From Clostridium cavendishii DSM 21758 (GTDB taxonomy: Bacteria > Bacillota > Clostridia > Clostridiales > Clostridiaceae): a stretch of 64,000 nt of DNA. Positions 18,062-26,643 of this stretch are shown in pieces. The stretch is taken from positions 1-64,000 of the forward strand of contig NZ_FQZB01000018.1 of NCBI RefSeq assembly GCF_900141845.1, read 5' to 3'. Positions within the stretch are counted from its first letter, which is position 1; every line of letters starts with the position of its first letter. The notes under the pieces are model-generated. The model did not search any database. It was given only the letters and a program-made list of their open reading frames with translations, and had not been told where the DNA came from. The position numbers and the translations under genes are program-made.

Positions 18062-19390
18062 ATGAAGTATTTAAAAGAGGATATCATAAGTCTAGTAGAA
18101 GAAAATGATGTTAAATTTATTAGACTTCAATTTACCGATATATTTGGTAATGTTAAAAATTTAGCTATAACTGAAAGTCAATTAGAAAAAGCTTTAGAAA
18201 GAGGCTGTAGTTTTGATGGTTCTTCTATTGAAGGCTTTGTAAGAATTGAAGAGTCAGATATGTATCTAATGCCTGATGTAGATACTTTTGAAATATTACC
18301 GTGGGAAAGTCATCAGGGTAATATAGCAAGAATGATTTGTGATGTTTATACAGTAGATGGAAAGCCTTTTGAGGGAGATCCTAGATATATATTAAAAAAA
18401 GTTATAAAACAAGCTGAAGAGATGGGATATACATTTAATGTAGGTCCTGAATGTGAATTTTTCTTATTTCATACAGATGATGAAGGAAAACCAACTACAA
18501 AAACTCATGATAATGCAGGATATTTTGATTTAGGGCACATAGACTTAGGTGAAGAAGCAAGAAGAGATATGTGTATAGCACTTGAAAAAATGGGATTTGA
18601 AATAGAAGCATCACATCATGAGGGTGCTGGGGGACAACATGAAATAGACTTTAAATATGATAATGTTTTAAATACTGCTGATAACATAATTACTTTCAAA
18701 TCAGTAGTAAAAACAATAGCTCAATCACATGGTTTGCATGCTACATTTATGCCTAAACCAATATCCGGTATAAGTGGTTCAGGTATGCATATAAATATGT
18801 CATTATCAAAAAATAATAAAAATGTATTTTATGATAGTAATGATGAGTATTCTTTAAGTAGCGAGGCTTATAACTTCATAGCAGGTATATTAAAGCATAT
18901 AAAGGGAATGACTATTATTACAAATCCTTTAGTTAACTCTTATAAAAGATTAGTTACTGGTTATGAGGCGCCAATGTATTTGTCATGGTCTCCAAAGAAT
19001 ATGAGTCCATTAATAAGAATCCCTTTTGCTAGGGAGGATACTACAAGATTAGAACTTAGAAATCCAGATCCATCTTGTAACCCTTATTTGGTGCTAGCGT
19101 TATGTTTGGCAGCTGGACTAGATGGAATAAAAAACAAACTACAAGCGCCAAAAAGTATAGAAAAAAATCTGTACGAAATGACAGATGATGAAAGAATATC
19201 TCAAGGAATAGAAAGCCTTCCGCTTGATCTAAATGGGGCAATAGAAGAGTTTAAGAAGGACCCATTCTTAAAGGAAGTTTTAGGAGAACATGTATATAAT
19301 GTTTACCTAGAAGCGAAGAAAATTGAATGGAAAAACTATAGAGCTGAGGTTCATAACTGGGAAGTTGAACAATATTTAAGTAAATTCTAG
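18062..19390 (+). CDS. glnA: Glutamine synthetase, type I
   Basis: Makes glutamine from glutamate, ammonia and ATP, the main ammonia-assimilation step. The start at 18062 follows AAGGAGG by 11 bases and gives 442 residues, the usual length of the short type I enzyme; an upstream TTG at 18002 would add an atypical tail. Signature regions are FDGSSIEGF, GPECEFFLF, the ammonia/glutamate region GAGGQHEIDF, MPKPISGISGSGMHINMSL, and RLELRNPDPSCNPYL near the C terminus. The adenylylation-site region of enterobacterial GlnA is absent, as in Firmicutes. It is preceded by a leader terminator and followed 19 bases later by nitR. Confidence 0.97.
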   Translation: MKYLKEDIISLVEENDVKFIRLQFTDIFGNVKNLAITESQLEKALERGCSFDGSSIEGFVRIEESDMYLMPDVDTFEILPWESHQGNIARMICDVYTVDGKPFEGDPRYILKKVIKQAEEMGYTFNVGPECEFFLFHTDDEGKPTTKTHDNAGYFDLGHIDLGEEARRDMCIALEKMGFEIEASHHEGAGGQHEIDFKYDNVLNTADNIITFKSVVKTIAQSHGLHATFMPKPISGISGSGMHINMSLSKNNKNVFYDSNDEYSLSSEAYNFIAGILKHIKGMTIITNPLVNSYKRLVTGYEAPMYLSWSPKNMSPLIRIPFAREDTTRLELRNPDPSCNPYLVLALCLAAGLDGIKNKLQAPKSIEKNLYEMTDDERISQGIESLPLDLNGAIEEFKKDPFLKEVLGEHVYNVYLEAKKIEWKNYRAEVHNWEVEQYLSKF

Positions 19391-19409
19391 TTTAATTGGG
19401 GGAGGGTGC

Positions 19410-19982
19410 ATGATAACAAACTTTAGAATCCTAATAGGGGCAAGTACGTTAAAAGCCGGCGGACAGATTAAAAGCCTACTTTTGCAAAAGGGTTTTAATG
19501 TAGACGGCATATGCACCTCAGGAAATTTATTAATAAGAAAATGTAGAACTACAAAACCACAATTAGTTATATTAAATTATGATTTATCAGATATTAATGG
19601 AGCAGAGGTTGCAAAGATAATATGTGGGGAAAAAATATCTAAGGTAATATTACTTTGTACTATGCAACAATATGGTTTTGTTATTCCATGGGAAAAAAAA
19701 GTAGGTCTTTTGTGTATGCAAAAACCTATAAAACCAAGTGAATTTATTAAATTAGTATATGATGTTAGCAATGAGATTAGTAAAAACTTAGTAAGCAATA
19801 AGCAAATAAACAGGGGAAGAAATATAGAGGACAAGAAAATTATAGATAAAGCTAAACAAATTCTAATGGTTAAATATAATCTACTAGAAGATGAAGCTTA
19901 TAGAAAAATTCAAAAAGATAGCATGGATAATAAGACATCAATGTTACAGCTAGCAAAAAAAATAATATCTGAAAATAAGTAA
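19410..19982 (+). CDS. nitR: ANTAR-domain antiterminator with degenerate receiver (NitR-like)
   Basis: A 190-residue RNA-binding regulator. Residues about 5-120 have a response-regulator receiver fold, but the phosphoacceptor Asp is replaced by Asn56 (LVILNYDLSD) and the acidic pair is replaced by Ala11/Ser12; the conserved Lys-Pro (MQKPIKP) remains. Residues about 135-190 form the ANTAR domain (IDKAKQILMVKYNLLEDEAYRKIQ is its opening stretch; note the A-Y-R core). In Clostridium saccharobutylicum the gene after glnA, nitR, is a nitrogen-control antiterminator of this kind. GGGGGAGG precedes the ATG. The lost Asp implies control by a means other than phosphorylation, perhaps binding to glutamine synthetase or a metabolite. 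Confidence 0.88.
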   Translation: MITNFRILIGASTLKAGGQIKSLLLQKGFNVDGICTSGNLLIRKCRTTKPQLVILNYDLSDINGAEVAKIICGEKISKVILLCTMQQYGFVIPWEKKVGLLCMQKPIKPSEFIKLVYDVSNEISKNLVSNKQINRGRNIEDKKIIDKAKQILMVKYNLLEDEAYRKIQKDSMDNKTSMLQLAKKIISENK

Positions 19983-20015
19983 GTAAAAAGGCAGTTTTTT
20001 AAGCTGCCTTTTTAC
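19983..20015 (+). terminator. Terminator of glnA-nitR
   Basis: GTAAAAAGGCAG pairs with CTGCCTTTTTAC. Perfect 12-bp stem ending in a T run. Confidence 0.9.
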
Positions 20016-20165
20016 TATTTATTTGGTACTTTTAAGTATGATAAAATTAGTAAGTATAATTGTTTATTAAATGTTTAAGATGTTATCTTTTGTTTTATAA
20101 AAAGGAAAAAGGATATTATTATAGAAGTAATACATATAAAAATAATTTATTTAGGAAGGTGCAAA

Positions 20166-21392
20166 ATGAAAATAATTCACACTGGTGATTGGCATATAGG
20201 AAAGATAGTAAATGAAATAAGTATGTTAGAAGATCAAAGATATATACTTAATAAACTTATAAAATTAATAGAAGAAGAAAAACCAGACGCTTTAATTATA
20301 ACTGGTGATTTATATGATAGATCAGTTCCTCCAGCAGTTGCTGTAGAGCTTTTAGATGAATATATAGACAAAATCTTAATAGGTTTAAAGACTCCTATAC
20401 TAGCTATAGCTGGTAATCATGATAGTCCTGAAAGACTTTCTTTTGCTAGTAATATTTTGAGAGATCAAGGCTTTTATATGGAGGGAATATTTAAAAAGGA
20501 AATAAATAAAGTAGTTTTAAAAGATAACTATGGAGAAGTTAATTTTTATTTAGTTCCATATGTAGACCCAGCAGTAGTAAGATTTATGTATGAAGATAAT
20601 AGTATAAGAACTCATGATGATGCTATGAAGGCAATAATAGGAAGAATAGAAGAAAAAATGGATAAAGACTCTAGAAATATATTAATAACTCATGGATACA
20701 TTACTTTTATGAGTGATGAATCAAATAGCCAAGCTTTAAACGAAGTTGCAATAGATTGTGATAACAATTTAATCAGAGCAGGACTTAATATTTCAGATTC
20801 GGAGAGACCACTTTCTATTGGTGGTACAGATTTAATTAGTGGAAAACATTTTGAAAATTTTAATTATGTGGCTTTAGGGCATTTACATGGAGCTCAAAAA
20901 GTAGGTTCAGACAAGATTAGATATTCTGGCTCACTTCTTAAATATTCTTTTTCAGAGGAGAGACAAAAGAAGAGCGTGACAATAGTTGAAATTGATCAAA
21001 ATGGAGAAGTAGATGTAAGGTTAGCTGATTTGAAACCTTTAAGAGATATGAGAGTAATAGCAGGTACAATTGATGAACTTACAAATAAGACTTATTATGA
21101 AAAGTCAAACAAAGAAGATTATGTATTTGCTAATATAACAGATAACGGAGAGGTTTTAGAACCTATGGTCAAGCTTAGAGCTATATATCCTAATATAATG
21201 GGACTTAGAAAAGTAGAACAAACTGATTTTGAAATAGGGAGCAATTCATTAAGAGATAGACATGAAAATAGAAGTAAGACTGAATTATTTAAGGAATTTT
21301 ATGAAAATATAGTTTTAAAAAAATTAACAGAGGAAAAGAAAATGATAATTGAGAAAGTAGAAGAGGCTATTAATAGAGAGGAGACAAAATAA
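20166..21392 (+). CDS. sbcD: Exonuclease subunit SbcD (Mre11-type)
   Basis: Nuclease subunit of SbcCD, which cuts hairpins and protein-blocked DNA ends. Phosphoesterase motifs run in order: HTGDWHIGK (residues 5-13), GDLYDRS, GNHDSPERLS, a catalytic His in LITHGY, and GHLHGAQ. Its 408 residues are of usual length. AGGAAGGTG precedes the ATG. Its stop codon overlaps the sbcC start by one base (TAATG), so the subunits are translated together. Confidence 0.96.
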   Translation: MKIIHTGDWHIGKIVNEISMLEDQRYILNKLIKLIEEEKPDALIITGDLYDRSVPPAVAVELLDEYIDKILIGLKTPILAIAGNHDSPERLSFASNILRDQGFYMEGIFKKEINKVVLKDNYGEVNFYLVPYVDPAVVRFMYEDNSIRTHDDAMKAIIGRIEEKMDKDSRNILITHGYITFMSDESNSQALNEVAIDCDNNLIRAGLNISDSERPLSIGGTDLISGKHFENFNYVALGHLHGAQKVGSDKIRYSGSLLKYSFSEERQKKSVTIVEIDQNGEVDVRLADLKPLRDMRVIAGTIDELTNKTYYEKSNKEDYVFANITDNGEVLEPMVKLRAIYPNIMGLRKVEQTDFEIGSNSLRDRHENRSKTELFKEFYENIVLKKLTEEKKMIIEKVEEAINREETK

Positions 21393-24300
21393 TGAAACCA
21401 TTAATGCTTAAAATAAGTGCTTTTGGTCCTTATGCAGGGGAAGAGGTTATAGATTTCTCACTATTAAATGGGAAAAATCTTTTTCTCATAACAGGTCCTA
21501 CTGGTGCAGGAAAAACGACTATATTTGATGCTATAAGCTTTGCTTTATTTGGAGAGGCATCTGGCAGTTCAAGAGATACAGATGGTTTAAGAAGTGATTT
21601 TGCTAAAGAGGATATACTTACATATGTTGAGCTTGAATTTGAAATAAGAGGAAAAAAGTATTGTATAAAGAGGCAACCTCAACAATATGTGAAAAAAGCT
21701 AGAGGTGATGGATTTACTATTAAAAAAAGTGATGCTGAGTTTATATTATCAGAATCAAAGGTTATCACAGGGGTAATGAATGTAGATCAGGCTATAAGGG
21801 ATTTAATTGGTATAGATAAGAATCAATTTAGACAAATAGTTATGTTACCTCAAGGGGAATTTAGAAAGCTTTTAGAGGCTGATAGCAAGGATAGAGAAGA
21901 TATATTTAGAAGAATATTTAATACATATAGTTTCTTAGATATTCAAAAAAAGCTATATGAAAAAGAAAAAGAACTTAGAGATCTTATGGGAGTACTTATA
22001 TTAAATAGGGCAAATAATATAAGTAAGATAGATTATGGAAATGATGAACTTCTAGAGAGTTTAATAAAATCTAAAGATTATAATGTTAGTGAAATAATAG
22101 AAAATACGCTAAGATTAATAGATTTAGATGAAAAAGAGAGACAAAATTTAAAAAATAAATTAGAAAATATTAAATCATTACAAAGGGAATTACAAAATGA
22201 AATAATAAAGGCTGAGGAGATAAATAAAAAATTTAAGTATAAAGAAGAGATTGAAGCTAAGCTTGAATTAGAATTACAAAAAGGTCTAGAATTCGAAGAA
22301 AAACAAACTGAATTAGTAAAAGCAAAAAAAGCAAGTATAATTAAAAAATATGAAGAAAATTATGTTAAGAATATAAATAATCTAGAGGTCAGAAAAAAAT
22401 CCTATGAGATAGCTAATAATAGTTTGTATGAAAATGAAAAAAAATTAAAGATAGCGCAAGATGATTTTAATAAAGAAGAGGCTAATAAAGAGGAAAAAAA
22501 GTTTTTAATAGAAGAAATATCAAAGTTAAAAAAGCAAGAAGAGAAGCTTAAAGGATATGAAGAAAAAAAGGAACAATTAAAAATTTTAAATTTAAATTTA
22601 CAAAAGAATAGAGAAGAAAAAAAGCAGCTTTCTATGAATATAGAGGAAATAAAAAAGAAAATAGAAGAGTCTCATAATGCTAGAATGGAAGTAGCAAAAT
22701 ATGATACGGAACTTGTTAATTTAAAGGTTAGTTTAGATAAAAATAGTTCTGATAAAGCTGCACTATTAAATTTATTTAATAGTTATAAAGAATATTCAAA
22801 CAAGGTTAAGGTTTATGAAGAAAAAGTATTACAATTTAATAAATATGAAAAAACTTATAAAGATTTAAAAGAAAGTTTTGAAGTTAAGGATGAATTATTT
22901 AAGAAAGGTCAAGCTGGTCTATTAGCTAAAACTCTAATAGATGGATGTAAGTGTCCAGTTTGTGGTTCATTAGAACATCCAGAGAAGGCTAAGATAATAG
23001 ATGGAATTCCTACAGAAGAGGAACTTAAAGCTTTAAGAATTGAATTTGAAAAAGCTGATAAAAGTTATAATGAATTATTATCTGAATTAAAGGTTTATCA
23101 TAAAGACAAAGACAGTTTCTTTGAAAATAATACAAAGGTAATGGAAAATGAGTTAGTTAAACTTTTAGGAAATGAGATTATTTCTGAAACTGACATTAAG
23201 ATAAAGAAAGATAGGCTTATAGTTATAGGAAAATCAGTAGCAAAAAATATTGAAGATTTAAATTTACAAAAATTAAATTTAGAAAAAATATCAGAGAAAC
23301 TTAAAAAGACTTATGGAGACTTAGAAAGTCTAAATAAGGAATTGAAAATATTAGAGATAAAAAACAATGAAATTTCAAATCTAGAATTAGATATTTACGG
23401 TAAAATTCAAGCAACAGAAGTATCATTAAGAGAAATAGAAAAAGAAATAACAGACGAATTGAGAAGTTTGAAAAATTTACAAAATAAAATATTAAATTTA
23501 TCAAATAGGTTACAGCTACTTGAAGAAAATTATAAAAAAGCTCAGGATAATTTAAATACAATGAGTAATATAGTAGCAGCAAGTAAGAAAGATAAAGAAG
23601 TAAAAAATCAGGAATTAATTAAGTCAGAAGCAGAATCAAAGGAAGCTAAAGAAGAATTTGAAAGTAGTATAAAAAAATCGGATTTTAAAAATACTGAAGA
23701 TTATAAAAATAGCTATAGAAATGAAGAATTTATAGAAATTTTAGAAAAACAAATAAACTCATATAAACAAAACCTAAATACTTTACAAGAATTATTTAAA
23801 AAGGCTACGGAAGATATTAAAAATTTAACTATAGTCAATATAGGAGAGTTTAAGATTAAATTAAATGAGGCACTAGAAGGTGAGAAGGAATTACTAAATA
23901 AAGATAATATTATATTTGCTAGAGTAAAAAACAATAATGACTTACTTAAGGAAATAGAAAATATAAATGCTAAATTAGGAGATAAGGAAGAAGAATATAA
24001 GATAATAGGTGAACTGGCTAAGGTATCTAATGGAGATAATCCTAAAAAGATAACCTTTGAAAGATATGTTTTAGCAGCTTATTTTGATGAAATAATAAGT
24101 GCTGCAAATATGAGATTAGATAAAATGGCAAATGGAAGATTCAGACTAAAGAGAAAAGAAGATAAGGGCAAGGGAAGAAAACAAGAGGGGTTAGAACTTG
24201 AAGTATTTGATAGTTATACAGGTAAGTCAAGACATGTAAAAACTTTATCAGGTGGAGAAAGCTTTAAGGCATCATTGTCCCTAGCATTAGGTCTTGCAGA

Positions 24301-24532
24301 TGTAGTACAAAATTATTCTGGTGGTATTGTATTAGATACAATGTTTGTTGATGAAGGTTTTGGAACTTTAGATCCAGCTTCACTAGATAATGCTATAGAG
24401 TGCTTATTAGCTCTTCAGCAAGGTGGAAGACTTGTAGGAATAATATCCCATGTTAATGAGCTAAGAGAAAGGGTAGACAGTATTTTAGAGGTAACAGCGG
24501 GTAAGAATGGAAGTACTGCTAGATTTAAGTGA
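21392..24532 (+). CDS. sbcC: Exonuclease subunit SbcC (Rad50-type SMC ATPase)
   Basis: A 1046-residue ATPase partner of SbcD. Walker A is GPTGAGKTT near residues 33-41 with a Q-loop around RQIVMLPQGEFRKLL. Two very long Lys/Glu-rich coiled coils flank the zinc hook CPVCG near residue 520. The C-terminal half has the ABC signature LSGGESFKASLSLALGLADV near 953 and Walker B with DEGFGTLD. It is the second gene of the pair. The final Lys codon and stop codon (AAG TGA) coincide with the first bases of the dispersed hairpin repeat, suggesting that the repeat inserted at, or supplied, the gene end. Confidence 0.96.
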   Translation: MKPLMLKISAFGPYAGEEVIDFSLLNGKNLFLITGPTGAGKTTIFDAISFALFGEASGSSRDTDGLRSDFAKEDILTYVELEFEIRGKKYCIKRQPQQYVKKARGDGFTIKKSDAEFILSESKVITGVMNVDQAIRDLIGIDKNQFRQIVMLPQGEFRKLLEADSKDREDIFRRIFNTYSFLDIQKKLYEKEKELRDLMGVLILNRANNISKIDYGNDELLESLIKSKDYNVSEIIENTLRLIDLDEKERQNLKNKLENIKSLQRELQNEIIKAEEINKKFKYKEEIEAKLELELQKGLEFEEKQTELVKAKKASIIKKYEENYVKNINNLEVRKKSYEIANNSLYENEKKLKIAQDDFNKEEANKEEKKFLIEEISKLKKQEEKLKGYEEKKEQLKILNLNLQKNREEKKQLSMNIEEIKKKIEESHNARMEVAKYDTELVNLKVSLDKNSSDKAALLNLFNSYKEYSNKVKVYEEKVLQFNKYEKTYKDLKESFEVKDELFKKGQAGLLAKTLIDGCKCPVCGSLEHPEKAKIIDGIPTEEELKALRIEFEKADKSYNELLSELKVYHKDKDSFFENNTKVMENELVKLLGNEIISETDIKIKKDRLIVIGKSVAKNIEDLNLQKLNLEKISEKLKKTYGDLESLNKELKILEIKNNEISNLELDIYGKIQATEVSLREIEKEITDELRSLKNLQNKILNLSNRLQLLEENYKKAQDNLNTMSNIVAASKKDKEVKNQELIKSEAESKEAKEEFESSIKKSDFKNTEDYKNSYRNEEFIEILEKQINSYKQNLNTLQELFKKATEDIKNLTIVNIGEFKIKLNEALEGEKELLNKDNIIFARVKNNNDLLKEIENINAKLGDKEEEYKIIGELAKVSNGDNPKKITFERYVLAAYFDEIISAANMRLDKMANGRFRLKRKEDKGKGRKQEGLELEVFDSYTGKSRHVKTLSGGESFKASLSLALGLADVVQNYSGGIVLDTMFVDEGFGTLDPASLDNAIECLLALQQGGRLVGIISHVNELRERVDSILEVTAGKNGSTARFK

Positions 24533-24600
24533 GAATCCAAATTTTAATTTGGTTATTCGAAATTACTCATACGAACGTTAGTGAGTAGGAGTTTCATTTA
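24527..24600 (+). repeat. Dispersed hairpin repeat, copy A1
   Basis: Begins AAGTGAGAATCC and overlaps the sbcC stop codon. Hairpin 1 is CCAAATT/AATTTGG (24537-24552), followed by TTATTC. Hairpin 2 is TACTCA/TGAGTA (24564-24587). Copy A2 follows in tandem. Confidence 0.75.
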
Positions 24601-24604
24601 AAAA

Positions 24605-24675
24605 GCCATCCAAATCTTAGATTTGGTTAATGTGAACTTACTCATAAGAAAGGGTAGTGAGTATAAGTTTTGTTT
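24605..24675 (+). repeat. Dispersed hairpin repeat, copy A2
   Basis: Tandem partner of A1, diverged in sequence but with both stems kept: CCAAATC with GATTTGG (24610-24626) and TTACTCA with TGAGTA (24638-24663). Changes in the stem remain paired (the extra C-G pair at 24616-24620), which suggests that structure is under selection. Confidence 0.72.
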
Positions 24676-24749
24676 AAAAATAAAAGCTTGTAATTATCAA
24701 TACAATTTATTGTAATGCTTATATAATAAATAATGTAATATATTATAAG

Positions 24750-24786
24750 AAAAATGGATTACCTTAAACCAAGGTAATCCATTTTT
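24750..24786 (-). terminator. Terminator of rubrerythrin
   Basis: A perfect 16-bp stem (AAAAATGGATTACCTT and complement) with a 5-base loop. Symmetric A/T ends make it work on both strands; it lies just after the rubrerythrin gene on the minus strand. Confidence 0.88.
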
Positions 24787-24835
24787 CTCATATAAATATG
24801 AGATAGAGATTAATGGGTGAGAAAATATATTTATG

Positions 24836-25426
24836 TTAATCACAATCTAAGTTGTAGATAGTTTCAAAAAAACCTTGTGGATGAGTGCAAGCAGGACATT
24901 TATTAGGTGCTTCCATATCTTTGCAGACAAATCCACAATTTATACATCTCCAGTATTTGGGCTTATCACTTCTATAAAGAGAATTTGTTTCCAATTGTGA
25001 AAGGAAGGATAAAAATCTTCTTTCATGATGCTTTTCAATTTCTGTTATTAATTCAAAAGCTTTGTTAACTTCAGGAAAACCTTCCTCTAAAGCTATTTTA
25101 GCAAATTGAGGATAGGTTTTGATACATTCTTCTTTTTTGCCATCTGCTGCAGATTTAAGATTTTGCTTAGTATTTCCAAAGCCCATAGGATATTTGGCAT
25201 TAACATCTATATGATAGTCTACTGAGCCTTTAACTAAAAAATCATAAAAAATTTTAGCATGAGCTTTTTCATTATTAGCAGTTTCTATAAAAATTGATTC
25301 TATTTGTTTATGGTTTTCATTTTTTGCTATCTCAGCATAAAACGTATATCTAGTTCTAGCCTGACATTCACCTGAAAATGCTTTTGATAGATTTTCATAA
25401 GTTTTAGTTCCATGTAAATTTTTCAT
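24836..25426 (-). CDS. rbr: Rubrerythrin
   Basis: Peroxide-reducing non-heme iron protein of anaerobes. The N-terminal ferritin-like diiron domain (about 1-150) has GECQARTRYTFYAEIA, the ETANNEKAHAKIF motif and EIEKHHERRF. The C-terminal rubredoxin domain has two Cys pairs (CINCGFVC and CPAC) that bind one iron. The start at 25426 gives MKNLHGTKTYENL, the usual N terminus; upstream in-frame ATG codons overlap the ribosome binding site GGAGG. In the mRNA the GG of this site is part of a 10-bp stem (see the hairpin feature), so translation or transcription may be controlled there. No oxygen-stress regulator gene is adjacent. Confidence 0.95.
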   Translation of the reverse strand: MKNLHGTKTYENLSKAFSGECQARTRYTFYAEIAKNENHKQIESIFIETANNEKAHAKIFYDFLVKGSVDYHIDVNAKYPMGFGNTKQNLKSAADGKKEECIKTYPQFAKIALEEGFPEVNKAFELITEIEKHHERRFLSFLSQLETNSLYRSDKPKYWRCINCGFVCKDMEAPNKCPACTHPQGFFETIYNLDCD

Positions 25427-25483
25427 AAAAAAAATCATCCTCCATAACAAATATATTTATAGTATTGCTATAAGGATGATTTT
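25427..25483 (-). promoter_or_regulatory. Hairpin overlapping the rubrerythrin ribosome binding site
   Basis: On the minus strand AAAATCATCC (25483-25474) pairs perfectly with GGATGATTTT (25440-25431). The second arm includes part of the GGAGG ribosome binding site and is followed by a T run up to the rubrerythrin ATG. It may be the degV terminator, an attenuator, or a structure that hides the ribosome binding site. The loop contains a smaller hairpin (TTATAG/CTATAA). Confidence 0.6.
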
Positions 25484-25500
25484 AAATCATTATTTTAAAT

Positions 25501-26382
25501 TTAATTTTCGATACTTCTAGTATCGCCCATAAAGAACAAAGTTAAAAGATCAGCACCCGTATGAGATCCTATAACAGGACCAAGATAGTGTATTACAATA
25601 TCTTTTACAACATATTTTTCTCTTATCATATTAGCTAGTGTTTCTGCATCATCAATACAGTCACCATGATTTATTATAATGGTTTGTTCTTCGGGATTTA
25701 AAATATGTTTTTCAAAGCTTTCAAATAAAGTTTTAATAGCTTTTTTTCTTCCTTTAGCCTTTACAAAATTTTTAAGTTCTCCGTTATCATTAACATGCAT
25801 AACAGGTTTTATATTTAAAAGTCCACCGATAGTAGCAGCTGTAGCAGATATTCTACCACCTCTTTTTAAATGGTCTAAATCATTAACTGTAAAGAAGTGA
25901 CAAACCTTAAGTTTATTATTTTCAACCCAATCTATTATTTCTTCTATAGGTTTACCCTGTTTTTTCATAAGTCCTGCATAATAAACTAAAAGTCCAAGAC
26001 CTCCAGATGCTGATTTACTATCTATAATATTTATATCGGCTGAAGGATATTTTTCTAAAATTTCATTTTTGGCAATAAATGCACTTTGGTAAGTACCACT
26101 AAGTGCAGAAGAAAAACATATATATAGTATAGATTTACCTTCTTTAACATAGTCTTCGAATGATTCTTGAAATCTAAAGTTATTTATTTGTGCAGTAGTA
26201 GGAAGAGCACCTTCTCTTACTGCCTTAAAAAAATCTTTATGTTTTAGTGTTTGTCCACAATCTTCTATATATTCAACACCATTTAATGTACAAACGATAC
26301 CTAAGTATTTTATATCTAATTCATCAATAATGTTAAGTGGTAAATCGCAAGCTGAGTCTGCAAAAATAACAAAATCTTTCAT
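25501..26382 (-). CDS. DegV family fatty-acid-binding protein
   Basis: A 293-residue soluble protein. DegV/FakB proteins hold a fatty acid so that the FakA kinase can phosphorylate it. Family motifs are DSACDLP at the N terminus (about 9-15), the ligand-region Ser in SSALSGTYQSA (about 90), and GGRISATAA plus NIKPVMHV in the middle. There is no fakA gene nearby. AAAGGAGAG precedes the ATG. It lies upstream of rubrerythrin on the same strand with 74 bases between, but a terminator-like hairpin separates them. The exact cellular substrate is not predictable. Confidence 0.93.
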   Translation of the reverse strand: MKDFVIFADSACDLPLNIIDELDIKYLGIVCTLNGVEYIEDCGQTLKHKDFFKAVREGALPTTAQINNFRFQESFEDYVKEGKSILYICFSSALSGTYQSAFIAKNEILEKYPSADINIIDSKSASGGLGLLVYYAGLMKKQGKPIEEIIDWVENNKLKVCHFFTVNDLDHLKRGGRISATAATIGGLLNIKPVMHVNDNGELKNFVKAKGRKKAIKTLFESFEKHILNPEEQTIIINHGDCIDDAETLANMIREKYVVKDIVIHYLGPVIGSHTGADLLTLFFMGDTRSIEN

Positions 26383-26574
26383 GAAATCTCTCCTTTAAAA
26401 GTATCTTATCTTATATTTTAATTCAATATAATAATACTTTCAAGTTTCAAAAGGGATAGGTAAAGGTTTAAAAGCATAGAATTTTAATAATAAATATGTA
26501 AAAACAACAACAAACTGGAAATATAAATTGGTAATATATATTATATAACTATATTTTTAAACAAAAAGACAAAA

Positions 26575-26615
26575 TATAATATAATAATCCTATTAACAAA
26601 CGATAATAATTATTA
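26575..26615 (+). promoter_or_regulatory. -10 element and Fur-like box upstream of the NRAMP gene
   Basis: TATAAT at 26575-26580 lacks an obvious -35 box. GATAATAATTATTA at 26602-26615 matches most of the 7-1-7 Fur-type consensus (GATAAT-N-ATTATC). Its place just after the probable start site fits a repressor site for iron or manganese. The region is AT-rich, so chance is possible. Confidence 0.35.
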
Positions 26616-26643
26616 TATAATAATAACGAAGAGGTGATTGAAA

